Part shown: in pieces, positions 9,632 to 16,972 of the stretch | How positions within the stretch are numbered: the first letter of the stretch is position 1 | Layout: every line of letters begins with the position of its first letter | Assembly: GCA_946480605.1 (NCBI GenBank) | Contig: CAMLKW010000008.1 | Location: 1-48,269 of the forward strand | From: an uncultured Roseateles sp. | Lineage (GTDB): Bacteria; Pseudomonadota; Gammaproteobacteria; Burkholderiales; Burkholderiaceae | Direction of reading: 5' to 3' | DNA length: 48,269 nucleotides | Notes under the pieces: generated by a model | Told to the model about the DNA's origin: nothing | The model's input: only the letters and a program-made list of their open reading frames with translations | Databases searched by the model: none | Position numbers and translations under genes: made by a program

Positions 9632-10465
9632 TCACTCGGCGTCTTGGAAAGAGGTCAGGCACAACTTGCCCTGGTGCTCGGCCACGGTGGCGGTGAACAG
9701 GCGCTTGCCGTCCACGAGCACGTCGCTGTCGCGCAGGCGTATGGGCAGCAGGCTGCCGGGGCGCAGCGCCAGCAACTCGCCCAGCGACAGCTCGTGCTGC
9801 AGCAGGCGGGCCTGCAGCTTCAGGTTCAGCAGGCGGGGCAGGTCTTGCGGGGCCACCAGCGGCGGGCGCGTCCGGCTGGGCGCAAGGCGGGCCAGCAGCG
9901 GCGCCAGATAGTCGGGCGCCAGCGCGATGACCACGCGGCTGGCCAGGCCTTGCTCGGCTTCGCGCAGCGTCAGCTTCAGCAGCCAGCTGCCTTCGGGCAG
10001 GCCGGGCGCCATGGTCGGGCGCAGCTCGGGCGTGGGCGTGTCGGCCTCCAGCAGCGAGGCCAGCGTGGTGTCCAGCAGCAGCCGTGTCAGCTGTTGCTGC
10101 ACGCGTTCCTCGCTGCTGGTCTCGGGCTGGCTGCCGGAGGCGTTGTCACCATAACGCCTTGACATGACGGAAAGCAGCAGCGGGCGCTCCATGCGGCAGG
10201 CGAGCAGGCCATGCGAGCCCTTGCCGGCCAGCCAGCGGCCCGCACCCACCACACCATCCAGCGGCTGGAAGACCAGTTCGCCGACCGCGTACTGGCTGCG
10301 CCAGCGCCGGTTCAGCTGCAGGCGAAGGGTCTCGTCCAGGCGCTCGCGCAGCGTTTCGGCAAAGCGCGGCAGCAGGTGCACGGGGCGGCCCAGGGCACGC
10401 GGGTCCAGCCAGGGTTGGCAGGGCGGCGGGGTGGACTCGGCGGTCCCGTGGGATGGGCGCGGCAT
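9632..10465 (-). CDS. fliM: Flagellar C-ring protein FliM, short divergent form
   Basis: 277 aa against about 330 for typical FliM. Recognised by the C-terminal SpoA domain (about residues 205-275: LNLKLQARLLQHELSLGELL, then LVDGKRLFTATVAEHQGKL), a FliM-like middle part and the position before fliN. The N-terminal peptide that binds CheY-P (LSQxEIDALL) is absent: the protein opens MPRPSHGTAESTPPPCQP. The GGxG motif that contacts FliG is also not found; the equivalent stretch reads RRYGDNASGSQ. AAGGA lies 7 bases before the ATG. First gene of the minus-strand operon. Function in the C-ring is likely, chemotactic switching is doubtful. Confidence 0.88.
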   Translation of the reverse strand: MPRPSHGTAESTPPPCQPWLDPRALGRPVHLLPRFAETLRERLDETLRLQLNRRWRSQYAVGELVFQPLDGVVGAGRWLAGKGSHGLLACRMERPLLLSVMSRRYGDNASGSQPETSSEERVQQQLTRLLLDTTLASLLEADTPTPELRPTMAPGLPEGSWLLKLTLREAEQGLASRVVIALAPDYLAPLLARLAPSRTRPPLVAPQDLPRLLNLKLQARLLQHELSLGELLALRPGSLLPIRLRDSDVLVDGKRLFTATVAEHQGKLCLTSFQDAE

Positions 10466-10722
10466 CGGTGGATCCTTTGTTTGGATGGTGCGCGCGGCGG
10501 CACCCTGAATATCTGTTGGGCGCGAATTCTAGAAAGTGGATGGGGTTTTGTGTGGTCGGGGTTAATTACCTGTTCAGGGAGGCGGAAATAATTCACGACG
10601 GCGCCTGAGGTCGGGGTTTGTGACGCGCAGATGACAGCGCGCCGGCACCGGTCAGGAGATTGCGTCCAAGGTTGTTTGCGGACGGGTTTGTTGCCTTTGT
10701 TTGGTGCGCCGGCAGGCCTGGA

Positions 10723-10738
10723 TGTGAACTTGTTCACG
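10723..10738. promoter_or_regulatory. CRP/FNR-family operator candidate
   Basis: TGTGAACTTGTTCACG contains a perfect 6-bp inverted repeat GTGAAC/GTTCAC around TT and fits the CRP pattern TGTGA-N6-TCAC. It lies in the divergent region between fliM and fliE, centred about 50 bases before the likely fliE-leader start. A Crp/Fnr-family gene is encoded at 35996-36745 beside the cluster. The palindrome is seen; the binding protein is inferred. Confidence 0.6.
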
Positions 10739-10748
10739 CTCGGCGATT

Positions 10749-10775
10749 TAAGGTCGGACTATTTTTGGCCGGCGG
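10749..10775 (+). promoter_or_regulatory. Sigma-28-like promoter candidate for the riboswitch leader and fliE operon
   Basis: TTTAAGG (TAAG at 10749-10752), 15 bases, then GCCGGCGG at 10768-10775. Spacing equals that of the flagellin and fliD promoters; the -10 half shares G-C/T-C-G-x-C with them and GCCG with the general sigma-28 consensus. It would start transcription near 10782, upstream of the riboswitch P1 helix. Weaker match than the other four. Confidence 0.4.
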
Positions 10776-10805
10776 CTTGTGAGGTCTTGTTACTGCCGCT
10801 AGAGT

Positions 10806-10916
10806 GCAACCCTTATCAGGGCACACCCGAGCGAAAGCCGGGGTCGCAAAGCCTCCGGTCTACAACCCGGCCGGCACTCCTTGGAGGGTGCCACCGGGTC
10901 ACGATAGCGGGGTTGC
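10806..10916 (+). promoter_or_regulatory. Cyclic-di-GMP-I (GEMM-I) riboswitch aptamer
   Basis: The RNA matches the GEMM-I class. P1 is GCAACCC (10806-10812) paired with GGGTTGC (10910-10916). P2 is closed by a GAAA tetraloop (CCCG-A-GC GAAA GCCGGG). The hallmark linker CGCAAAGCCTCCGG follows. P3 is CCCGG...CCGGG enclosing GGCAC/GTGCC, and AGCGGGGTT stands at the 3' side, as in the well-known Vibrio Vc2 aptamer (CGCAAAGCCTCCGG, TAGCGGGGTT). The class binds cyclic di-GMP with high affinity. It lies about 560 bases upstream of fliE on the same strand. Whether it switches on or off cannot be told from sequence. Confidence 0.93.
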
Positions 10917-11324
10917 CAGACCTGAGTCTGCCGATCCGCGTGCTGCGCGGGTCTGTGGGTACTCTTGCCTGCCGGGCCGCTCCCCGCGGTCTGTTGTGAC
11001 CTTTTTGGCGCTCGCCAGGGCTTGCCGTCGACTTGTGACCCCTTGGGGTCCGGAGGACGAAGCCTATGCATCATCAAAAGCTTTTCCTGCATGCCCGCGC
11101 CGCGATCCGGTGCGCCGGCTGCTGCTCGGCCACGCCGAGGTCCTGACGTGGCGCCGATGCGCCCCCAAGTCTCCTGATATTTGGTTTTCCCGGATCCTGT
11201 TCCGGGTTTGGCGGAGCTTTGCTCCGTGGTATCTGCCGGCTGGGTGGTATTAAAAATACTACGCCCCCTGGTTGGTTGATTTGATTTCGTTCAAGGGATT
11301 CTTTTTGAATTCAAGGAGTTTTGA

Positions 11325-11357
11325 ATGAATGATTTTCTGAAATCGGATTCGCGCTAG
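11325..11357 (+). CDS. Ten-codon leader ORF candidate
   Basis: ATG at 11325 with an excellent Shine-Dalgarno AAGGAG at 11313-11318 (6-base spacing) codes MNDFLKSDSR and stops at TAG. The ribosome site lies in the loop of a small TTCAA/TTGAA hairpin. A terminator-like hairpin begins 10 bases after the stop codon. This is the layout of a leader peptide whose translation could affect downstream folding, but no run of a single regulatory amino acid is seen. It could also be chance. Confidence 0.35.
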   Translation: MNDFLKSDSR

Positions 11358-11367
11358 ATCCGTAATG

Positions 11368-11394
11368 GCGCGAGCGGGCCTCGCTGGCGCTTTT
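11368..11394 (+). terminator. Terminator-like hairpin (attenuator candidate) in the fliE leader
   Basis: GCGC/GCGC and AGCG/CGCT stacked with one G-G mismatch, loop GGCCT, followed directly by TTTTA. It lies between the 10-codon ORF and fliE, so full termination here would silence the fliE operon. Confidence 0.5.
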
Positions 11395-11478
11395 ATCAAT
11401 ATTCTCATTTTGCTTCCGTCCTGACGGAGGCAAGGGTTTGTTCCGCCCGCTGTGCGGGTTTCATCGAAAGGCTTGCAG

Positions 11479-11799
11479 ATGATTAGCACGGCAATGCCCA
11501 CGGGCTTGCTCGGCATCCAGCAGGAACTGGGGCGCATCGAGCAGACGGCGCTGCGCCTAGCCGGCGGCGAGCCGCAGGCGGTCAACTTCGGCCACAGCCT
11601 GGAGCAGGCGCTGCGCGGCGTCGATGCGAAGGACCAGGCCGCTGCGGCCAAGGTCTCAGCCGTCGAACGCGGCGAGAGCGACGACCTGGTGGGCGCGATG
11701 CTGGCCAGCCAGGACGCGAGCCTGTCGTTCTCCATGCTCATGCAGGTGCGCAACAAGGTCGTCGGCGCCGTCGACGAGCTGATCAAGCTGCAGCTGTAA
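11479..11799 (+). CDS. fliE: Flagellar MS-ring/rod junction protein FliE
   Basis: 106 aa, the usual size. FliE joins the MS-ring (FliF) to the proximal rod and is the first exported subunit. The conserved C-terminus is clear: SFSMLMQVRNKVVGAVDELIKLQL. ATG at 11479 is chosen behind AAAGG with 7-base spacing; a start at 11452 would add nine residues with no ribosome site. First gene of the fliEFGHIJ operon and first product under the c-di-GMP riboswitch. In lateral and Flag-2 systems this gene is normally preceded by lafK, which is absent here. Confidence 0.94.
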   Translation: MISTAMPTGLLGIQQELGRIEQTALRLAGGEPQAVNFGHSLEQALRGVDAKDQAAAAKVSAVERGESDDLVGAMLASQDASLSFSMLMQVRNKVVGAVDELIKLQL

Positions 11800-11812
11800 G
11801 GCGACACGCGCG

Positions 11813-13483
11813 ATGCTCAAGAACCTGCAGGCCCGCCTGGGCTCCTTCTGGTCCGCGCGCCCGGCGCTGCCGGCCGGCCTGATGAAGGGTCTGGCCCCGG
11901 TGCTGGCGCTGGCCATCGCCGGCACGGCGCTGGCGCTGATGCTGATGTGGCGCGACCAGGCCGGCTACAAGCCGGTGTTCGGCCAACGCGAGCGCGTGGC
12001 CGCCGCCGACATGCTGGCCGTGCTGGACGCCGAGCACATCGCCTACCGCCTGCACCCCGACACCGGCCAGGTGCTGGTGCCCGAAGGCGAGCTGGGCCGC
12101 GTGCGCATGCTGCTGGCCGCCAAGGGCGTGGTCGCCAAGCTGCCCGCGGGCCTGGAGCTGATGGACCGCAACGACCCGCTGGGCGTGAGCCAGTTCGTGC
12201 AGGACGTGCGCTTCCGCCGCGGCCTGGAGGGCGAGCTGGCGCAGAGCATGCTCGCGCTGGACGCGGTCGATGGCGCGCGCGTGCACCTGTCCGTCGTCAA
12301 GTCCTCGTCTTTCGTGCTGAACGACGGCCAGAAGAGCACCGCCTCGGTGGTGCTGACGCTGAAGCCCGGCCGCCAGCTGTCCAACGAGCAGATCGCCGCC
12401 GCCATCAACCTGGTGGCCGGCAGCGTCGCGGGCCTGGAGCCGCAGCGCGTCAGCCTGGTGGACCAGGCCGGCAACCTGCTGTCGTCGCGCGTGGACCTCA
12501 GCGAGGGCTATGAAGGCGGCCAGGGCAACGACGCCGCGCGCCACTACCAGGACGAGGTGCGCCGCAACGTGCGCGACCTGCTGGCACCGGTGCTGGGCGA
12601 GTCCAACTACAAGCTCAGCGTCACGGCCGACGTGGACAACGACCGCGTGCAGGAGACCCGCGAGCAGTACGGCGACGCGCCGCGCCTGACCAACGAGGCC
12701 ATGCGCGAGGAGTCCGACCGCGAGCGCATCGCGCTGGGTGTGCCGGGTTCGCTGAGCAACCGTCCGGTCAACGCGCCGGCCGCCGCCGCCAGCGGCGCCG
12801 ATGCCGATGCGTCCAGCACGCGCCGCAATGCGTCCACGCGCCAGTACGCCTACGACCGCAACATCACGCAGATCAAGCGCAGCCGCGGCCGCCTGGCGCG
12901 GCTCAACGTGGCCGTGGCCCTGAACGACGTCGCCGCGCCCGGCGGCAAGGGCTGGGGCCCGGCCGAGCTGGAGAAGATCGAGAAGCTGCTGTCCAGCGGC
13001 CTGGGCATCAATGCCGAGCGCGGCGACCGGCTGACGGTGTCGCCGCTGGCCTTCCCGGTGGCGCCGGCGCCCGTGCCCTGGTTCGAGCAGCGCGACAACC
13101 TCGTCGAGATAGTCAGCTGGGTGGCGGCGCTGATCGCCGCGCTGGCCGCCTACCTGCTGCTGGCGCGCCCGCTGATCAAGCTGGCCCAGCAGCGCCTGGC
13201 CCCGCCGCAGCCTGCCGCCGCCGAGTTGACGCCGCTGGTGCCGCTGGACGGCGCCGCCGCCGAGCCGGCTGCTGCGCTCGGCCATGCCGGTGCCGCTGCC
13301 GCCGCGCTGCCGGCCCCGGCCATGCCGGTGGTGCCGCTGCTGGAGAACTATGAATTGCCGCCCTCCGGTTCGCCGGTGGATGTGTTGGTGGACCACCTGA
13401 AGGTGCTCGCGGCCAAGGAGCCGGAGCGCGTGGCGGAGGTCGTCAAGCAGTGGGTGCAGAAGAAAAATGCCCGAAGCGAATGA
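11813..13483 (+). CDS. fliF: Flagellar MS-ring protein FliF
   Basis: 556 aa, normal length. Two membrane helices (about residues 23-46 and 432-454) flank the periplasmic ring-building domains. YKPVFGQRERVAAADMLAVL and SVVKSSSFVLNDGQKSTASV are family blocks. The cytoplasmic C-terminal tail (DVLVDHLKVLAAKEPERVAEVVKQWV) is the FliG-binding segment and is well kept. It starts 13 bases after fliE, and its end overlaps fliG by 17 bases. Confidence 0.96.
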   Translation: MLKNLQARLGSFWSARPALPAGLMKGLAPVLALAIAGTALALMLMWRDQAGYKPVFGQRERVAAADMLAVLDAEHIAYRLHPDTGQVLVPEGELGRVRMLLAAKGVVAKLPAGLELMDRNDPLGVSQFVQDVRFRRGLEGELAQSMLALDAVDGARVHLSVVKSSSFVLNDGQKSTASVVLTLKPGRQLSNEQIAAAINLVAGSVAGLEPQRVSLVDQAGNLLSSRVDLSEGYEGGQGNDAARHYQDEVRRNVRDLLAPVLGESNYKLSVTADVDNDRVQETREQYGDAPRLTNEAMREESDRERIALGVPGSLSNRPVNAPAAAASGADADASSTRRNASTRQYAYDRNITQIKRSRGRLARLNVAVALNDVAAPGGKGWGPAELEKIEKLLSSGLGINAERGDRLTVSPLAFPVAPAPVPWFEQRDNLVEIVSWVAALIAALAAYLLLARPLIKLAQQRLAPPQPAAAELTPLVPLDGAAAEPAAALGHAGAAAAALPAPAMPVVPLLENYELPPSGSPVDVLVDHLKVLAAKEPERVAEVVKQWVQKKNARSE

Positions 13484-14492
13484 TCTGACGTTAGGCGCCG
13501 ACGCGGCCCTGAGCCCCGTCGAGCAGGCCGCCATCGTGCTGCTGAGCATGGGCGAGGAGCCCGCCGCGGCAGTGCTGCGCTGCCTGTCGCGCGAGGAGCT
13601 GCTGAGCGTCACGCAGGTGATGTCGCGCATGAGCGGCATCAAGGTCGAGTCCGTCAAGACCGCGCTGCAGGGCTTCTTCGACGACTACCGCGAGCAGAGC
13701 GGCGTGCACGGCGCGTCGCGCAGCTACCTGAAGCGCTCGCTGGACCTGGCGCTGGGCGGCGACATCGCCAACAGCGTGCTGAACAACATCTACGGCGACG
13801 CCATCCGTCCCAAGATGCAGCGCCTGCAATGGGCCTCGCCGCGCTGGCTGGCCGAGCGCATCGCGCACGAGCATGTGCGCATGCAGGCCGTGTTCCTGGC
13901 CTTCCTGCCGGCCGCTCTGGCCAGCGAGGTCATCGCCGCGCTGCCGGCCGACAACCGCGACATGGTGCTGCTGAACGTGGCCCGCCTGACCGAGGTGGAC
14001 CGCGACCTGCTGCTGGAGCTGGAAGACCTGGTCGAGCAATGCCTGGCCGGCCTGGGCCAGCAGAGCGCCAGCGTGGAAGGCGTGCGCCAGGTCGCCGAGA
14101 TCCTGAACCGCCTGCCGGGCGAGCGCGCCCAGATGGTGGAGAAGCTGCGTGCGCACGACCCCACGGTCGTCAGCGAGATCGAGGTCAGCATGTACGACTT
14201 CTTCATCCTGTCGCGCCAGAGCGAGACGGTGCTGACCCGTGTCATCGAGGAAGTGCCGCTGGAGCAGTGGGCGCTGGCGCTGAAGGGCGCCGAGGGCTCG
14301 GTGCGCGACGCCATCCTGGCCGCCATGCCGCGCCGCCAGGCGCAGAGCTTCGAGGACCTGATCCGCCGCAGCGGCCCGGTGGCACTGTCGCGCGCCGAGG
14401 CCGCGCGCGCCGAGGTCATGGCCCGCGTGAAGGCGCTTGTGGATGCCGGCGAGATCCAGGTCCAGCTGTTCGCCGAGGCGACCGTCGAGTGA
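13467..14492 (+). CDS. fliG: Flagellar motor switch protein FliG
   Basis: 341 aa, three domains. The N-terminal domain binds the FliF tail. In the middle domain the EHPQ motif that contacts FliM reads EHVR (residues 135-138). The C-terminal torque helix keeps the charges aligned with E. coli K264, R281 and D288 (here K273 in ALKGAEG, R290, D297), but the D289 equivalent is Leu298. Torque generation is therefore probably intact while the FliM contact differs, matching the loss of GGxG in FliM. The ATG lies inside fliF; coupling is likely. Confidence 0.95.
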   Translation: MPEANDLTLGADAALSPVEQAAIVLLSMGEEPAAAVLRCLSREELLSVTQVMSRMSGIKVESVKTALQGFFDDYREQSGVHGASRSYLKRSLDLALGGDIANSVLNNIYGDAIRPKMQRLQWASPRWLAERIAHEHVRMQAVFLAFLPAALASEVIAALPADNRDMVLLNVARLTEVDRDLLLELEDLVEQCLAGLGQQSASVEGVRQVAEILNRLPGERAQMVEKLRAHDPTVVSEIEVSMYDFFILSRQSETVLTRVIEEVPLEQWALALKGAEGSVRDAILAAMPRRQAQSFEDLIRRSGPVALSRAEAARAEVMARVKALVDAGEIQVQLFAEATVE

Positions 14493-14496
14493 GCTC

Positions 14497-15162
14497 ATGC
14501 TGAAGTCGCCCCGCCTCCACCGCTTCCCGCCGCTGGCCCAGCTGGGCGACGCCGCCGCCGTGCCGGCCGTCGACCTGCAGGCCAGCCTGGCCCGCGGCTT
14601 CCAGGAAGGCCTGGCCAAGGGTTACGAGGAAGGTCATGCCAGCGGCCTGCAAGCTGGCGCCGACGAGGCCCGCGCGCAGGGCCGCAGCGAGGGCCAGGCC
14701 CAGGGCCGGCGCGAGCTGGCCGAACGCTTCGACGCGCTGACCGCGCCGGTGGAGGCGCTGCGCGCGCAGTGGCAGCAGTTGGTAGACGACACCCAGGCCG
14801 CGATGCGCCGCGAGGTGGTGGAGCTGGTGGAGCGCGTGGCACGCCAGGTCATCCGCTGCGAGCTGACGTTGCAGCCGGCCCAGTTGCTGGCGCTGGTGGA
14901 CGAGACGCTGGCCACCATGCCCACGGCCGATGCGCCGCCCGAGGTGTTCCTGAATCCCGAGGACCTGGAGCGCCTGCGCGAGTTCTCCGCCGAGCGCGCC
15001 CAGGCCTGGAAGCTGCGCGCCGACCCGCAGCTGGCCAGCGGCGAATGCCGCGTCGTGGCCGGCGGGCTGGAGGCCGATGCCGGCTGCGGCCAGCGCCTCG
15101 CGGCCTGCATGGACCAGGTGCGCGAGCAACTGGCCCAAGACGATAAAGGGGGCGACGCATGA
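14497..15162 (+). CDS. fliH: Flagellar export ATPase regulator FliH
   Basis: 221 aa. Start at 14497 (MLKSPRLHRF), 5 bases after fliG; an upstream in-frame ATG lies within fliG. Glycine-spaced helix repeats ARGFQEGLAKGYEEGHASGL (about residues 31-50) are the GxxxG segment typical of FliH, followed by a coiled coil and a C-terminal domain (VVELVERVARQVIRCELTLQ). FliH dimers hold the FliI ATPase and anchor it to FliN at the C-ring. Its end overlaps fliI by 4 bases. Confidence 0.92.
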   Translation: MLKSPRLHRFPPLAQLGDAAAVPAVDLQASLARGFQEGLAKGYEEGHASGLQAGADEARAQGRSEGQAQGRRELAERFDALTAPVEALRAQWQQLVDDTQAAMRREVVELVERVARQVIRCELTLQPAQLLALVDETLATMPTADAPPEVFLNPEDLERLREFSAERAQAWKLRADPQLASGECRVVAGGLEADAGCGQRLAACMDQVREQLAQDDKGGDA

Positions 15163-16469
15163 TCGCCGCCGCGCTGCGCCGCGTTGAACTGGAGCCCGTG
15201 CCGCTGTCCACGCCCACCGGGCGCGTTGTGGGCGCGTCGGGCCTGCTGCTGGAGAGCGTGGGCAGCAGCCTGCGCATCGGCCAGCGCTGCATGGTCGAAG
15301 GCGCGGGCGGTGACTGGGTCCCGGCCCAGGTGGTGGGCTTCCGCGAGCAGGTGTCCTACCTGATGCCGTTCCGCAAGCCCGAAGGCCTGGCCACCGGCGC
15401 CCGCGTGCTGCCGGCGCCCGAGAGCCGCCTGCCCATGATCGGCCCGGCCTGGCTGGGCCGCGTCATCAACGGCCTGGGCGAACCCATCGACGGCCTGGGC
15501 CGGCTGACGGGCGAGCATCCGCTGCCGGCGCAGCCGCCCAAGGTCCATCCGCTGAAGAAGGCGCCCGTGCACCAGCCGCTGGACGTCGGCGTGCGCGCCA
15601 TCAACGGCCTGCTGACGCTGGGCCGCGGCCAGCGCGTCGGCCTGATGGCCGGCTCCGGCGTGGGCAAGAGCGTGCTGCTGGGGCTGATCACGCGCCAGAC
15701 CGTCGCCGACGTGGTGGTGGTGGGCCTGATCGGCGAGCGCGGCCGCGAGGTGCGCGAGTTCCTGGACCTGTCGCTGGGCGAGGCCGGCCGCAAGCGCGCG
15801 GTCGTCGTCGTGGCGCCGGCCGACGAGTCGCCGCTGATGCGCATGCGCGCCACCGAGCTGTGCCACAGCATCGCCGCCCATTACCGCGACCAGGGCCAGC
15901 ACGTGCTGCTGCTGGTCGACTCGCTGACCCGCTACGCGATGGCCAAGCGCGAGGTGGCGCTGGCGCTGGGCGAGCCGCCGGCCACGCGCGGCTATCCGCC
16001 GTCCGTCTTCACGCTGCTGCCCGAGCTGGTCGAGAGCGCCGGCAACGGCGAATCCACCGCAGGCAGCATGAGCGCCATCTACACCGTGCTGGCCGAGGGC
16101 GACGATCAGCAGGACCCGGTGGTGGACACCGCGCGCGCCATCCTGGACGGCCACATCGTGCTGTCGCGCGCGCTGGCCGAGCGCGGCCACTACCCGGCCA
16201 TCGACGTGCCGCAGTCCATCAGCCGCTGCATGGGCCTGGTGGCCGGCAAGCCGCATTTCGAGCTGGCCCGCCAGCTGAAGGCGCTGGCCGCCCGCCACGA
16301 GCAGGTGCGCGAGCTGCTGCCGCTGGGCGCCTACGTGCCCGGCGCCGACCCGGCCACCGACCGTGCCGTGGCGCTGATGCCGCGCATCGAGGCCTTCCTC
16401 CACCAGGGCGTCAACGAAGGCGCGTCGCTGGCGCAGACGCTGAAGCAGCTGGAAGAGGTGCTGGCATGA
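15159..16469 (+). CDS. fliI: Flagellum-specific export ATPase FliI
   Basis: 436 aa. Walker A GSGVGKS at residues 165-171, the catalytic-Glu motif GERGREV near residues 192-198, and Walker B HVLLLVDS around residues 248-255, all intact. The hexamer energises substrate unfolding at the export gate together with FlhA. It overlaps fliH by 4 bases and fliJ by 4 bases (ATGA), an operon with tight coupling. Confidence 0.97.
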   Translation: MIAAALRRVELEPVPLSTPTGRVVGASGLLLESVGSSLRIGQRCMVEGAGGDWVPAQVVGFREQVSYLMPFRKPEGLATGARVLPAPESRLPMIGPAWLGRVINGLGEPIDGLGRLTGEHPLPAQPPKVHPLKKAPVHQPLDVGVRAINGLLTLGRGQRVGLMAGSGVGKSVLLGLITRQTVADVVVVGLIGERGREVREFLDLSLGEAGRKRAVVVVAPADESPLMRMRATELCHSIAAHYRDQGQHVLLLVDSLTRYAMAKREVALALGEPPATRGYPPSVFTLLPELVESAGNGESTAGSMSAIYTVLAEGDDQQDPVVDTARAILDGHIVLSRALAERGHYPAIDVPQSISRCMGLVAGKPHFELARQLKALAARHEQVRELLPLGAYVPGADPATDRAVALMPRIEAFLHQGVNEGASLAQTLKQLEEVLA

Positions 16470-16894
16470 GCCTGCAGAAGCAACTGACCAAGCTGATCGA
16501 GCTGCGCGAGCAGGAGCTGGAGCGCCGCCGCAGCGACGTGGCCGGCAAGCAGCAGCTGCGCGACCGCTTCCTGGGGGCCGTGAATCGCCTGGAGGCCTTG
16601 CATGCGCAACTGGGCAGCACCGTGGACTTCCGCCCCGAGATGGCGAGCAATGCCGCGAGCTACAAGCTGGCGCTGCAGGGCAACATCGCCCAGCACCGCC
16701 AGGAGCTGGCGCTGCGCGAGGCCGAGCTGGCCACCGCCCAGCAGGGTCTGCTGGACGTGGCGCGCAAGCAGGAGGCCAACAACCGCCTCGTTGAGCGGCT
16801 GCGTGCCGAGCTGCGCCGCCAGGGCGACAAGGCCGAGCAGAAGCGCCAGGACGAGATGGCCGCGGCGGTCTGGTTCAGGAGACAGGCGACATGA
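16466..16894 (+). CDS. fliJ: Flagellar export stalk/chaperone FliJ
   Basis: 142 aa, almost entirely charged coiled coil (LIELREQELERRRSDVAGKQ at the start, RLRAELRRQGDKAEQKRQDE near the end). FliJ sits in the centre of the FliI hexamer and touches FlhA. Assigned from size, coiled-coil character and the place directly after fliI; FliJ sequences are poorly conserved. Last gene of the fliE operon before the fliD promoter. Confidence 0.88.
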   Translation: MSLQKQLTKLIELREQELERRRSDVAGKQQLRDRFLGAVNRLEALHAQLGSTVDFRPEMASNAASYKLALQGNIAQHRQELALREAELATAQQGLLDVARKQEANNRLVERLRAELRRQGDKAEQKRQDEMAAAVWFRRQAT

Positions 16895-16907
16895 AGCGCG
16901 CTTTTCT

Positions 16908-16934
16908 TAAGCCGCGGGCCTCCAAGGTCGCCCT
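16908..16934 (+). promoter_or_regulatory. Sigma-28 (FliA)-type promoter of the fliD operon
   Basis: TAAG at 16908-16911, 15 bases, GTCGCCCT at 16927-16934: the flagellin promoter pattern with one changed base after each conserved half. It sits in the 78-base gap between fliJ and fliD, where lateral systems have a sigma-28-dependent promoter. FliA itself is encoded downstream in this unit, so positive feedback is expected. Confidence 0.72.
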
Positions 16935-16972
16935 GAAGCAAGGACATCCCTTCCTTGCCGCAGGAGTACGCC

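Larger units (their letters stand above)
10917..11478 (+). promoter_or_regulatory. Long structured leader between riboswitch and fliE
   Basis: About 560 bases with no convincing long gene. Directly after the aptamer, CAGACC (10917-10922) can pair with GGTCTG (10988-10993); that second strand can instead fold as GGTC/GACC followed by TTTTT (10988-11006), a possible antiterminator/terminator switch. Further hairpins: CCCGGA/TCCGGG (11189-11206), CGGAGC/GCTCCG (11212-11226), an AT-rich GTGGTATT/AATACTAC (11244-11262), TTCCGTC/GACGGAG (about 11414-11429) and CCCGC/GCGGG then TTTC (11446-11461), which ends about 20 bases before fliE. The part from about 11230 to 11350 is clearly AT-richer than its surroundings. 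Pairings were found by eye. Confidence 0.55.

Noticed and set aside
10466..10722. Promoter for the fliM operon on the minus strand
   Set aside because: TAGAAT near 10527-10532 could be a -10 box, but no acceptable -35, sigma-54 or TAAG-N15-GTCG element accompanies it.
10777..10805. TTGTGA-N17-TAGAGT as a sigma-70 promoter for the riboswitch leader
   Set aside because: Spacing is ideal, but the start would fall near 10812, inside the 5' strand of riboswitch P1 (10806-10812), which would break the aptamer.
10631..11253. ORFs of 122 and 149 codons across the riboswitch region (plus strand) and 97 codons on the minus strand
   Set aside because: They run through conserved RNA structure, have no ribosome sites and no recognisable protein features.
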